Counted from the first letter of the stretch, positions 42,987 to 51,418 are shown. The stretch: DNA of 64,000 nucleotides from UBA9732 sp052170315 (GCA_052170315.1 JBQNAT010000009.1:29297-93296); one strand, 5' to 3'. The notes: a model not told the origin generated them from the letters alone. Numbers and translations: made by a program.

Positions 42987-43554
42987 TCCCTTATTAAGAT
43001 TAAATTAAAGACGCAAAATCTACGCGTTCATTGCCCGGTTTAATTGGAGGCTTAATCAGAACTGCCATAACGGTATTTTTCATTTATGAAAACAGTTTAA
43101 TGAAAATATGTTAAAATTTGTTGCAGCAAATGAAAATACCACACAATTCGTACTGCTTTTGCGCCGGGTTTCGCTTGCCGCTTTGAAATTGGCTTTATTA
43201 GACTTTAAGCATGAATTTCTTTTATGCGCCGGTTTATGTGGTAACAGTTGAAAATTTGCGGGGGGGGGGTTTCCTTCCTTGATTTTGCAGCTTCGATAAA
43301 TACCGCGGCGAATAACAGTTTCTTTTTCCTTCGCTCTTTTTTTAAGCTCATCCGGAATATCTTCGGATGTTCTTTTTTTGTTTTATGTCCGGTTTTATGT
43401 GCTGAAGCCTATTTCCCCTTAATTTTGTTTTGCTGCAGCTACCTGAATTCGGCATAACTTTGGGAGTCTGCATTAAGCTTAAGGCAGGCTTATTGCAGGC
43501 TCCCGTCTTATTTCGCGGGAAAGCGTTTACAAAGCGGCTGAGAAGGAGACTGCC
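42987..43554. other. 568-bp intergenic region with a homopolymeric G tract
   Basis: The region is A+T-rich with scattered stops and no supported gene. Its one striking element is a run of ten G (43260-43269). A 69-codon frame runs across the tract from a TTG at 43248 but has no ribosome site and an unlikely composition (many F and C). The right end contains the ribosome site (GAGAAGGAGA) for the lipoprotein at 43555. Confidence 0.55.
43260..43269 (+). repeat. poly-G tract (10 G), possible phase-variation site
   Basis: Ten consecutive G residues in otherwise A+T-rich intergenic DNA, 285 bp upstream of a lipoprotein gene. Homopolymeric G tracts near promoters are known to vary in length and switch tpr expression in Treponema pallidum; here this is a hypothesis. 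Confidence 0.85.
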
Positions 43555-44070
43555 ATGAATTTGAAGAAACAGAAACTTGTAAATCTTGATGATAATGAAA
43601 AGAAAAAGGTAAGAAGGGTCAGCTGGATTACTTTTATAAGCGTTTTGCTTGTGTGTTCCATACTTGTCGGCTGCTTTGCCTGCGCACAGGACAGCTCAGG
43701 CTCTGAACCGGAAATGACTGTGGAGCAGAAGACAATGTACTGGAAAGCCCGTCTTTCAAATTTGCGGTGGGTACCTATGACAGATGACTCAAACAACGGC
43801 ATTCTTGCGGGAATGACGGCGCCTGTAATTGCGGTAACAGGCTATGACGCGAAAACGGGAATCTGCACGGTGCTTATCTTTTCAGAAGATAATAAGGTTA
43901 TAGAAGGCGCCGATATTGCGCTTAAGGGAGAATACGGGACAATTGTTCTTGGTTCCGGCGATAAATGGAACCTTAAGTTTTCCGAGAAAAACAATGTTCT
44001 GTATATGACAGTTACCGACGAAAACGGCAAAAAGGTATTCTACGAAGGTACAGCTCTTAATAAGCAGTGA
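43555..44070 (+). CDS. predicted small lipoprotein of unknown function
   Basis: A 171-residue protein not recognised as a known family. The first 25 residues are charged and lysine-rich, then a hydrophobic stretch (SWITFISVLLVCSILVGC) ends in LVGC, a plausible lipobox, followed by FACAQDSSGSEPE. This gives an unusually long n-region for a lipoprotein signal, so a simple inner-membrane anchor is also possible. The mature part is a small beta-rich domain (APVIAVTGYDAKTGICTVLI, WNLKFSEKNNVLYMTVTDE). GAGAAGGAGA lies before the ATG. It lies downstream of a poly-G tract. Confidence 0.6.
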   Translation: MNLKKQKLVNLDDNEKKKVRRVSWITFISVLLVCSILVGCFACAQDSSGSEPEMTVEQKTMYWKARLSNLRWVPMTDDSNNGILAGMTAPVIAVTGYDAKTGICTVLIFSEDNKVIEGADIALKGEYGTIVLGSGDKWNLKFSEKNNVLYMTVTDENGKKVFYEGTALNKQ

Positions 44071-44114
44071 ATTTTTACCTTGAGCCCGCGCATAAAATGA
44101 AGTAGTCTTGTTTC

Positions 44115-45203
44115 ATGAACAAAATTGAACTTCGCGGAAAAACAATACTGGTGACAGGCGGCGCGGGCTTCATAGGCTCAAATCTCATACATGAACTTTT
44201 AAAGTCCGTTGAACCTGTCAAAATAGTTTCAATGGATAACCTTAACGACTATTATGACGTTTCAATAAAGAACTGGCGTTTAAACCGGCTTGAAAAAGAA
44301 GCCGGAAAACACAGGTCTTCATCGTATGTTTTTGTACGCGGAGAACTTGGGGATAAAGAGACTGTTGATGGCCTGTTTTCCGTGTATCACCCTCAGATTG
44401 TTGTCAATCTTGCCGCGCAGGCAGGGGTAAGGTATTCAATTACAAATCCTCAGGCTTACATAGAGTCTAATTTAATAGGCTTTTACAATATTCTTGAGGC
44501 GTGCAGGCATAACAGCGATGAAGTTGAGCATCTTGTTTACGCTTCCTCTTCATCTGTCTACGGCTCCAACAAAAAGGTCCCTTATTCCACCGATGATAAG
44601 GTTGACAATCCGGTATCGCTGTATGCCGCCACAAAGAAAAGCAACGAGCTTATGGCTCATTCCTATTCAAAGCTGTACAATATCCCTTCAACCGGGCTCA
44701 GGTTCTTCACCGTCTACGGACCTGCGGGGAGGCCGGATATGGCATATTTCGGTTTTACAAACAAGCTTATCAAAGGCGAAAAGATAAAGATTTTCAATTA
44801 CGGGAACTGTAAAAGGGATTTTACCTATATTGATGATATTGTAGAGGGTGTAAAGAGAGTGATGGCGGGGGCCCCTGAAAAACGTAACGGTGAAGACGGC
44901 CTTCCGGTTCCGCCTTATGCCGTATACAACATAGGCAACCAGAATCCTGAAAACCTTCTTGATTTTGTAACAATCCTGCAGGAAGAGCTTCTGAGAGCGA
45001 AAGTTTTGCCGAAAGACTATGATTTTGAATCACACAGGGAACTTGTTCCAATGCAGGCGGGGGATGTGCCTGTAACTTTCGCGGACTGTCGGCCGCTGCT
45101 CAGAGATTACGGTTTTAAGCCCTCAACTCCTTTAAGAGAAGGCCTGAGACGCTTCGCGGAGTGGTATAGGGATTTTTATAAGATAGCGGTCAATCACGTT
45201 TGA
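44115..45203 (+). CDS. UDP-glucuronate 4-epimerase family protein
   Basis: A 362-residue extended SDR. ILVTGGAGFIGSNLIHELLK is the NAD loop. DNLNDYYDVSIKNWRLNRLE is characteristic of UDP-glucuronate 4-epimerases. Catalytic residues are in VYASSSSVYGSNKKVPYSTD and YAATKKSNELMAHSYSKLYN. It would interconvert UDP-glucuronate and UDP-galacturonate. It converges with the UDP-glucose dehydrogenase gene, their 3' ends overlapping by 14 bases, and belongs functionally with the galacturonokinase-like gene further on. A related role such as UDP-GalNAcA formation is possible but less likely. Confidence 0.88.
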   Translation: MNKIELRGKTILVTGGAGFIGSNLIHELLKSVEPVKIVSMDNLNDYYDVSIKNWRLNRLEKEAGKHRSSSYVFVRGELGDKETVDGLFSVYHPQIVVNLAAQAGVRYSITNPQAYIESNLIGFYNILEACRHNSDEVEHLVYASSSSVYGSNKKVPYSTDDKVDNPVSLYAATKKSNELMAHSYSKLYNIPSTGLRFFTVYGPAGRPDMAYFGFTNKLIKGEKIKIFNYGNCKRDFTYIDDIVEGVKRVMAGAPEKRNGEDGLPVPPYAVYNIGNQNPENLLDFVTILQEELLRAKVLPKDYDFESHRELVPMQAGDVPVTFADCRPLLRDYGFKPSTPLREGLRRFAEWYRDFYKIAVNHV

Positions 45204-46668
45204 AGATATCTCGCGTAAAGACCTTATCTTTAACATCGTCAAGGCAACTGTCGTATCTGTTTGCGATTATCGCGTGGCTTTGCTTTTTGAAATCCTCCAG
45301 ATTGTTGATAATCTTTGAGCCGAAGAAGGTTTCACCGTCTCTTATTGAAGGTTCATAAATAATGACCTTAGCTCCTTTAGCTTTGATGCGCTTCATTACT
45401 CCCTGAATGGATGACTGCCTGAAGTTGTCGGAATTGGATTTCATGGTAAGCCTGAAAACGCCTATTACACATTCCTTTTCTCTGCTTTTAGAATAATCGC
45501 CTCTGTCCTTGTAGTCATAGTAGCCTGCCATATGCAGGATACGGTCTGCGATAAAATCCTTTCGCGTTCTGTTTGAATCCACAATGGCTGAAATCATATT
45601 CTGCGGTACATCGTTGAAATTGGCAAGAAGCTGTTTTGTGTCCTTGGGCAGGCAGTAACCGCCGTAGCCGAATGACGGATTGTTGTAATGCGTTCCAATT
45701 CTTGGGTCAAGGCACACACCGTTAATTATTTCTTCAGTATTAAGGCCTTTTGTTACAGCGTATGTATCCAGCTCGTTGAAATAGGAGACCCTAAGGGCAA
45801 GATAGGTGTTCGCAAAAAGCTTCACGGCTTCCGCTTCGGTAAAGCCCATGAAAAGAGTGTCTATATCTTCTTTTAAGGCTCCCTGCTGAAGAAGGGCGGC
45901 AAACACTTTTGCCCCGCATTCCGAATCCTTATCGCATGATACTATTATTCTGGAAGGGTACAGATTGTCATAAAGGGCCTTCGACTCCCGTAAAAACTCC
46001 GGGCTGAAAATTATATTGTCTGACCCGTATTTCGCGCGCGCCGCTTCCGTAAAACCTACGGGAATGGTGGATTTTATTACCATTGTCGCGTCGGGATTAA
46101 CTTTCAGGACGGTTTCAATCACGCTTTCAACTGCGGAGCAGTCAAAGAAATTCCTTGTGCTGTCATAGTTTGTAGGGGTTGCTATTATTACAAAATCTGC
46201 CGTTTTATAAGCTTTTTCCGCGTCCGTGGTCGCCGTAAGGTCAAGGCGTTTTTCCCTTAAATACTTTTCTATATACTCGTCCTTTATGGGGGACTTTCTG
46301 ATATTTATCATATCCACCTTGTCTTTGAGTATGTCCACGGCAATTACACGGTTGTTCTGTGCCAGAAGAACTGCCAGCGAAAGGCCTACGTAACCTGTTC
46401 CCGCTATGGCTATTGTGTATTTTCTGTCGGGAATGATTTTTTCCCTGTTCCGCAGGCTTCCTTCAAAAAGCTCCGTTACTTCAAAGCCAAGAGTCTCCCC
46501 AAGAGCCTGAAGCTGGTTGACGGAGGGAATATAGTCCATGTTTTCTATTCTTCCTATCATGACTCTGTTTATTCCTGTTTTTTCCGAAAGCTCGTACTGT
46601 GTAAGATTCATGGACCGTCTTTTTGACATTACTGTTTCAGCCAGCTTGTTAATTGACAGCTTTTTCAT
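45190..46668 (-). CDS. UDP-glucose 6-dehydrogenase with N-terminal XRE helix-turn-helix domain
   Basis: A 492-residue fusion. Residues 9-68 form an XRE-type DNA-binding domain (LTQYELSEKTGINRVMIGRI, then PSVNQLQALGETLGFEVTEL). The remainder is a complete UDP-glucose/GDP-mannose dehydrogenase: NAD loop IAIAGTGYVGLSLAVLLAQN near residue 84, STIPVGFTEAARAKYG, FSPEFLRESKALYDNLYPSR, and the catalytic cysteine in FGYGGYCLPKDTKQLLANF near residue 339. The enzyme oxidises UDP-glucose to UDP-glucuronate, the substrate of the neighbouring epimerase. The DNA-binding domain suggests that the enzyme regulates genes itself, most simply its own, through palindromes in the 200-bp divergent intergenic region. 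Both domains look intact. Confidence 0.92.
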   Translation of the reverse strand: MKKLSINKLAETVMSKRRSMNLTQYELSEKTGINRVMIGRIENMDYIPSVNQLQALGETLGFEVTELFEGSLRNREKIIPDRKYTIAIAGTGYVGLSLAVLLAQNNRVIAVDILKDKVDMINIRKSPIKDEYIEKYLREKRLDLTATTDAEKAYKTADFVIIATPTNYDSTRNFFDCSAVESVIETVLKVNPDATMVIKSTIPVGFTEAARAKYGSDNIIFSPEFLRESKALYDNLYPSRIIVSCDKDSECGAKVFAALLQQGALKEDIDTLFMGFTEAEAVKLFANTYLALRVSYFNELDTYAVTKGLNTEEIINGVCLDPRIGTHYNNPSFGYGGYCLPKDTKQLLANFNDVPQNMISAIVDSNRTRKDFIADRILHMAGYYDYKDRGDYSKSREKECVIGVFRLTMKSNSDNFRQSSIQGVMKRIKAKGAKVIIYEPSIRDGETFFGSKIINNLEDFKKQSHAIIANRYDSCLDDVKDKVFTRDIFKRD

Positions 46669-46680
46669 AATTTTCCTTTT

Positions 46681-46793
46681 TGCAATTTAAAATTGCATAA
46701 TTAAATTATCTTTCGGTGGATATGGTATGCCTCAATCTGAAAGTTTGCAATATAAATAGTATTTTTAGGCGGAAATTCCATCTAAAATTGCAT
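46681..46793. promoter_or_regulatory. candidate operator array between the HTH-dehydrogenase and EamA genes
   Basis: The 17-base palindrome TGCAATTTAAAATTGCA (46681-46697) has perfect 8-base arms and sits 13 bases from the dehydrogenase start. A related half-and-a-bit site TGCAATATAAAT is at 46747-46758, and the half-site AAATTGCA recurs at 46786-46793. The three are in the divergent intergenic region and could bind the XRE domain encoded alongside. Function is inferred. Confidence 0.6.
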
Positions 46794-46868
46794 TTTGTGC
46801 TCATACCGATTTGTCTATGGTAATTCTGCCTGATTTATAGTTTAATTATCATTCAGGTCGTCCGTATT

Positions 46869-47801
46869 ATGATTAAGAGCGAAAAAAATTTCTTTGCGAT
46901 AAGATGGGTTTCCGTAATTCTGGCAATTTTATGCGAGGTTGCATGGGGCTCCGCATTTCCTCTTATAAAAAAAGGTTACAGCATTTTCTCAATTGAAGGT
47001 ATCGCGTCTCCGCTTCTTTTCGGAGGAATCCGCTTTGTCATTGCCGGTTCTCTGCTGCTGATAGGCTCAGCCTTACGTGATAAACGTCTTCCCCGCCTTG
47101 AGCGCGGTAAGATAGGAGGAGTGCTGGCTTTGGGCACAGTTCAGACCGGACTTGTGTATTTCTTTGAATATGTTGCCCTTAATTACTGTTCGGGGACAAA
47201 CAGCTCCATAGTGAACTCCATACAGCCGTTCATGCTTACCCTTATTGCCTGCTATGTTTTCAAAACGGAAAAGATGAGCTTCAGGAAAGTAATTGGGATG
47301 GCCATAGGCTTTGCCGGTATTATTGTCTGCTATCTTGGCGAGTCCTTCGGAACCATTACCTTTCTTGGAGAGGGCTTCATAATCATAAGCTCGACAATGT
47401 TTGCCTTTGGCACCAACTTCGCAAAACGTCTTACAAATTCGGTAGATACGCTTCTGGCAACGGGCTTCAATCTTTTTATAGGCGGGGCGGAACTTGTGAC
47501 TATAGGGCTTCTGGCAGGCGGCCGTATGGTGCAAGGTACTGTTCAGGGCTATGCTGTTTTGACAGTTCTCGCTCTGATTTCGGCAGTTTGCTTCATAATC
47601 TGGACTTTAATCTGCAAGTACAATCCAATAAGCAAAATTGCGCCTTTCCAGTTTGTGAACCCAATTTCAGGCGTTGTTTGCTCTGCGGTGATTCTGGGTG
47701 AAAACCTTATGCAGCTTAAATATCTGTTCACGCTGTTTCTTGTAAGCATAGGAATAATAATCACTAATTCCGCGGAAGAGCGTAAAAGGAGTGCGGTATG
47801 A
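46869..47801 (+). CDS. DMT superfamily (EamA) transporter
   Basis: A 310-residue protein with ten membrane helices in two EamA repeats (AILCEVAWGSAFPLIKKGYS starts the first, GEGFIIISSTMFAFGTNFAK the second). The family includes exporters and importers of amino acids, sugars and nucleotide sugars, so substrate cannot be read. Its 4-base overlap with the galacturonokinase-like gene suggests a related substrate, for instance uptake of a uronic acid. It is divergent from the HTH-dehydrogenase and shares its control region. Confidence 0.88.
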   Translation: MIKSEKNFFAIRWVSVILAILCEVAWGSAFPLIKKGYSIFSIEGIASPLLFGGIRFVIAGSLLLIGSALRDKRLPRLERGKIGGVLALGTVQTGLVYFFEYVALNYCSGTNSSIVNSIQPFMLTLIACYVFKTEKMSFRKVIGMAIGFAGIIVCYLGESFGTITFLGEGFIIISSTMFAFGTNFAKRLTNSVDTLLATGFNLFIGGAELVTIGLLAGGRMVQGTVQGYAVLTVLALISAVCFIIWTLICKYNPISKIAPFQFVNPISGVVCSAVILGENLMQLKYLFTLFLVSIGIIITNSAEERKRSAV

Positions 47802-48994
47802 CATGTGAAGAAGTATATGAACAGCGCTATCACAGGGAACCAAAGCAGGCGTTCTGTCCTTACAGAGTTTGTCCCCTTGGCGCCCATATTGACCATCAGT
47901 TCGGCAGAATCCACGGTTTCGCGCTGAATTACGGCGTTCACATGGCTTACGGAGTAAAGGAAAACGGCGTTATAGAACTTTCTTCCATGAACTTTCCCAA
48001 ACGCGCTCAGTTCCACGTTTCTTACGTGCCTGACCGTCAAAACGACTGGGCAGACCATCTGCGCGGCGCCACAAGGATTCTTGCGAAAAAATATCCCCTC
48101 CGCTACGGGCTTTGCGGCGTTATCAAGGGCTCTCTTCCCATTGGAGGGCTTTCTTCCTCCGCCGCGGTCATAATCTGTTTCCTTCGTGCCATTTGCGACG
48201 TGAACGGCATAAATCTGTCCGACAGGGACTATATTTACATGGCCAAACAGGCCGAGAACGAATACGTGGGAGTTTCCTGCGGAAAGCTTGATCAGAGCTG
48301 TGAAGTTCTCTGCAGAAAAGACAGCCTTCTTTATTTGGACTGCCTGGATGACAGCTATAAAAACATAGGTTCTCCGGCGGAAATGCCGGATTTTAAAATT
48401 GCCGTGCTTTTTTCAGGACTTGAAAGAGCGCTGAAGACATCTGCCTACAACAACAGAGTTGACGAGTGCAGGGCAAGCGCCTTTGCCCTGTATTCCTATG
48501 CGGTGTCGGACCTTCTGACGGAGATGGACATGGAAGTGGGAATGAAGCTTGACGAAATGTACCTGCGCAAGATGGACAGAAGTATTTTCGACAGCTACGG
48601 GGACCGGATGCCTCTCACATGGAGAAAGCGGTGCTCTCATTTTTACAGCGAGATGGACAGGGTGGAGAAGGGGCTTTCTTTATGGGAGAAAGGAGACCTT
48701 GCAGGCTACGGAAAACTTGTCTTTGAAAGCGGACTCTCTTCCATAGTCAATTATGAAAGCGGATGTCCGGAGCTAAAAAAGCTTTACGAAATAATGACCG
48801 GCACTGACGGGGTGTACGGCGGACGCTTCTCAGGAGCGGGCTTCAAGGGCTGCTGCATGGCTTTGATAGACCCGTCCTTCAGCGATTCGATAAAAGAGAA
48901 AATAGAAAAAGAGTACCTTGAAGAATTTCCGAATCTTCGCGGCAAATACAGTTTCCACCTCTGCGGCACGGCAGACGGAGTGGGAGGAAAATGA
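47798..48994 (+). CDS. galacturonokinase-like GHMP sugar kinase
   Basis: A 398-residue GHMP kinase of the galactokinase group. The N-terminal signature reads CPYRVCPLGAHIDHQFG, where galactokinases usually have GRVNLIGEHTDYNDG; the PYRICPLGAHIDHQ form is that of plant galacturonokinase. Other matches to that enzyme type are GLSSSAAVIICFL (ATP loop), GKLDQSCEVLCRKDSLLYLD, FKIAVLFSGLERALKTSAYN, SGLSSIVNYESGCPELKKLY and GGRFSGAGFKGCCMALIDP. It would make galacturonate-1-phosphate from galacturonate. Neighbours fit: a nucleotidyltransferase follows at once and the UDP-uronate enzymes are nearby. Galactokinase or another uronic kinase remains possible. Confidence 0.8.
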   Translation: MTCEEVYEQRYHREPKQAFCPYRVCPLGAHIDHQFGRIHGFALNYGVHMAYGVKENGVIELSSMNFPKRAQFHVSYVPDRQNDWADHLRGATRILAKKYPLRYGLCGVIKGSLPIGGLSSSAAVIICFLRAICDVNGINLSDRDYIYMAKQAENEYVGVSCGKLDQSCEVLCRKDSLLYLDCLDDSYKNIGSPAEMPDFKIAVLFSGLERALKTSAYNNRVDECRASAFALYSYAVSDLLTEMDMEVGMKLDEMYLRKMDRSIFDSYGDRMPLTWRKRCSHFYSEMDRVEKGLSLWEKGDLAGYGKLVFESGLSSIVNYESGCPELKKLYEIMTGTDGVYGGRFSGAGFKGCCMALIDPSFSDSIKEKIEKEYLEEFPNLRGKYSFHLCGTADGVGGK

Positions 48995-48995
48995 T

Positions 48996-49745
48996 ATGAA
49001 ATGCGTTGTTCTCGCGGCAGGCTATGCCACCAGAATGTATCCGCTTACGGAAAATTTCCCGAAGCCTCTTCTTGAAGCGGGCGGAAAAACTATTTTGGAC
49101 TGGATGCTGGATGACCTTCATTCTTCCGGCTCTGTTTCTTCTTTTATTGTGATTTCAAATCATAAATTCATAGAAAAATTTCGTAAATGGACAGAGCGTA
49201 AAAAAGCTCAGGAATTTGAAATGATACTCCTTGATGACGGTTCCACTGAAAATTCCAACAGGCTTGGCGCGGTTAAGGACATTGATTTTGCCATTCGGAA
49301 ACTTTCCATTGATGATGATATTCTGGTGCTTGCAGGGGATAATCTTACAGACTTTTCCTTCGCATCCTTTATCCGCTATTTCAATGAAAAGCGGACCACC
49401 TGTATAATGCGCTACTATGTTCCCGATATGAAAGGACCCTGCAGCGTCGGAGTATGCAGGACAGATGAAAACGACAGGGTTCTGAGCATGATGGAAAAGC
49501 CTCTTGTCCCTGAAAGCCCGTGGGCGGTGCCTCCATTTTACATTTATAAAAAATCGGATCTGCCTTTATTCAGATGCGGCATAGAAAGCGGATGCGATAC
49601 GGATGCGCCGGGCTCCTTCATAGAGTGGGTCTGCACGCAAACAGCTGTACATGCAATGGAAATGCCGGGCAAAAGGTTTGATGTAGGCTCAATTGAAGGC
49701 TATGAGAAAATAAAGGGCGAATACAGAGGCCTTATTCACTTTTAG
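48996..49745 (+). CDS. sugar-1-phosphate nucleotidyltransferase
   Basis: A 249-residue NTP transferase with the signature CVVLAAGYATRMYPLTENFP, the lysine FPKPLLEAGGKTILD, the metal-site ILVLAGDNLTDFSFASF and SMMEKPLVPESPWAVPPFY. ATG at 48996 has GGGAGGAAA just upstream and follows the kinase stop by one base. Coupling to the galacturonokinase-like gene suggests it converts the sugar-1-phosphate to UDP- (or another NDP-) sugar. It is shorter than RfbA or GalU, and the nucleotide preference is not readable. Confidence 0.85.
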   Translation: MKCVVLAAGYATRMYPLTENFPKPLLEAGGKTILDWMLDDLHSSGSVSSFIVISNHKFIEKFRKWTERKKAQEFEMILLDDGSTENSNRLGAVKDIDFAIRKLSIDDDILVLAGDNLTDFSFASFIRYFNEKRTTCIMRYYVPDMKGPCSVGVCRTDENDRVLSMMEKPLVPESPWAVPPFYIYKKSDLPLFRCGIESGCDTDAPGSFIEWVCTQTAVHAMEMPGKRFDVGSIEGYEKIKGEYRGLIHF

Positions 49746-49832
49746 CGCAATTGCTATACACGATGCCAATTTTTTATGTTAGATTGTAAGTATCATTAAC
49801 TGGGAATACAAGATGAGGAGGAATTTGGAGCA

Positions 49833-50210
49833 ATGACATTCTACAAATGTTCAAGATGCGGAAATTTTGTTACTTTTCTTACGGAAAAGACAGCCGCGAC
49901 ACCTGTCTGCTGCGGCGTTGAGATGACTGAAGTAGTTGCCAACACAACAGATGCGGCAAAGGAGAAGCATGTACCTGAGGTAAGCGTTGATGGCAGCCTT
50001 GTAAAGGTTCAGGTCGGATCCGTTGCGCATCCTATGATGGACGCGCACTATATCCAGTTCATCATTCTTGAGACAAAGAACGGATATCAGAAGAAAGACC
50101 TCAAGCCGGGCGCAGAGCCTAAGGCTGAGTTCGTTTTGGCACAGGGAGATGAGCCTGTAGCGGTTTACGAGTACTGCAATCTCCATGGCCTTTGGAAGAA
50201 GGCTCTCTGA
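49833..50210 (+). CDS. dfx: desulfoferrodoxin (superoxide reductase)
   Basis: A 125-residue two-domain superoxide reductase, which reduces superoxide to peroxide in anaerobes. The N-terminal desulforedoxin domain has CSRCG and a CC pair (TPVCCGVEM) for the rubredoxin-type iron. The C-terminal catalytic iron site has EKHVPEV, SVAHPMMDAHYIQFI and the EYCNLHGLWK motif with the cysteine and histidine ligands. GAGGAGGAA lies before the ATG. It is followed by the rubredoxin gene, its usual electron donor. Confidence 0.97.
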   Translation: MTFYKCSRCGNFVTFLTEKTAATPVCCGVEMTEVVANTTDAAKEKHVPEVSVDGSLVKVQVGSVAHPMMDAHYIQFIILETKNGYQKKDLKPGAEPKAEFVLAQGDEPVAVYEYCNLHGLWKKAL

Positions 50211-50234
50211 GAGCCCCAATATAAGGAGATTAAT

Positions 50235-50393
50235 ATGGATAAGTACATTTGCGATGCGTGCGGGTATGAGTATGATCCGGCGGTAGGCGATCCTGACAGC
50301 GGGATTGCTCCGGGAACAGCTTTTGAAGACATCCCCGATGATTGGGTGTGCCCCGTCTGCGGGGTGGGCAAGGATATGTTCAGCAAGGCCTGA
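50235..50393 (+). CDS. rubredoxin
   Basis: A 52-residue rubredoxin reading MDKYICDACGYEYDPAVGDP at its start, with the second iron-binding pair in DDWVCPVCGVGKDMF. The two CxxC motifs and the family spacing are complete. AGGAG precedes the ATG by 8 bases. It lies 24 bases after desulfoferrodoxin, forming a superoxide-detoxification operon, and is followed by a terminator. Confidence 0.96.
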   Translation: MDKYICDACGYEYDPAVGDPDSGIAPGTAFEDIPDDWVCPVCGVGKDMFSKA

Positions 50394-50413
50394 CAAAACC
50401 TTAAAAAACTTAT

Positions 50414-50452
50414 AAGACGCTTCGGTTGTTTTCCTTCCGGGCGTCTTTTTTT
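50414..50452 (+). terminator. intrinsic terminator after rubredoxin
   Basis: AAGACGC and GCGTCTT pair across a loop of about 20 bases and run directly into TTTTT. It closes the desulfoferrodoxin-rubredoxin unit. Confidence 0.75.
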
Positions 50453-50533
50453 AGCAAAAGCGACAGACTGAAACATTTACACTTTTTTTCTTAAAATCGA
50501 AGTGTTAGACTAATGTCAGGGAGATTCAGATTC

Positions 50534-51307
50534 ATGCTTGAAGAAAGAAGAGCCAGAATAGTTGAAAAACTGCAGCACGAAAGGACGTTGAAGGTAAAAT
50601 CGCTGACAAAACAGTTCAGAGTATCGATTGAAACAATCAGGCGTGATTTGGAATATCTTGAAAAGGAAGGCTTTCTGAAAAGAGTCTACGGAGGAGCCGT
50701 AAGGCCGGAAATGTTCAGCAAAGAGCCTTCCTATATGAACAGGGCAGAAAAGAACTATCCGGCAAAGAAGGCAATAGCTCAGGAAGCCGCTTCCATGATA
50801 GAAGACGGCGATACTGTCTTTTTTGACATAGGCACAACCTGCCTTGAAGTTGCAAAGTACCTTGGAAATAAAAAGAACCTGCATGTGATAACGAACTCGC
50901 TCCTTATTGCAAGCGAGCTTACCCGCCAGCCCGGATGCAGGGTGACGCTCCTTGGCGGAGAGCTGAGAAACGGCGAAATGTCCGTTTCCGGCTGCATGAC
51001 CGGTAATAATCTTTTGGGATTCAATGCCGATAAAGCCGTAATAGGAGCCGGCGGAATAACACCGGAGCTGGTAATTACGGACTACCACTGTGAAGAGGCC
51101 TTCATAAGGAAGGAAATGATAGAACATGCCAAGTACTCCATAGTAGTCTGCGACAGCAGCAAAATAGGCGTAACGGCAGTCTGCAACATATGTTCGCTTG
51201 AAAAAGTGGGAGTTCTGATAACAGACTCCGGCATCTCCGGGGAGATGACCGGACTTTTGGAAAACGCAGCCCTTTCCGTTGTGGTAGTTTCCCCTAAAGC
51301 TGAGTAG
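50534..51307 (+). CDS. DeoR/GlpR family transcriptional regulator
   Basis: A 257-residue repressor: an N-terminal winged helix (LEERRARIVEKLQHERTLKV, then VSIETIRRDLEYLEKEGFLK, whose IRRDL is the DeoR signature) and a C-terminal sugar-phosphate-sensing domain (DTVFFDIGTTCLEVAKYLG, VITNSLLIASEL, TLLGGELRNGEMSVSG, DSSKIGVTAV). ATG at 50534 opens the usual MLEERR start and has GGGAGA upstream; ATG at 50513 is an alternative. It precedes the two-flavoprotein operon by 111 bases and probably regulates it, as GlpR does for glycerol-3-phosphate genes. Confidence 0.93.
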   Translation: MLEERRARIVEKLQHERTLKVKSLTKQFRVSIETIRRDLEYLEKEGFLKRVYGGAVRPEMFSKEPSYMNRAEKNYPAKKAIAQEAASMIEDGDTVFFDIGTTCLEVAKYLGNKKNLHVITNSLLIASELTRQPGCRVTLLGGELRNGEMSVSGCMTGNNLLGFNADKAVIGAGGITPELVITDYHCEEAFIRKEMIEHAKYSIVVCDSSKIGVTAVCNICSLEKVGVLITDSGISGEMTGLLENAALSVVVVSPKAE

Positions 51308-51324
51308 ATTATGACAATATTTTG

Positions 51325-51353
51325 TTGACTTTTAGTTATACTCGCAATATCCT
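51325..51353 (+). promoter_or_regulatory. sigma70-type promoter of the flavoprotein operon
   Basis: TTGACT (51325-51330) and TATCCT (51348-51353) are separated by 17 bases. Just downstream, GGAATT and AATTCC form an inverted repeat around 51359-51387, a possible operator for the DeoR protein. AGGAGG precedes the ATG at 51419. Confidence 0.6.
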
Positions 51354-51418
51354 TAACAGGAATTACAACAAAACTAGGTATAATTCCAATTAATTCCACA
51401 TTAAATAGGAGGGAAAAG

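Noticed and set aside
43248..43457. 69-codon plus-strand frame containing the G tract
   Set aside because: TTG start without ribosome site, composition dominated by Phe/Cys/Ser from T-rich DNA, no homology recognised. The G tract is reported on its own instead.
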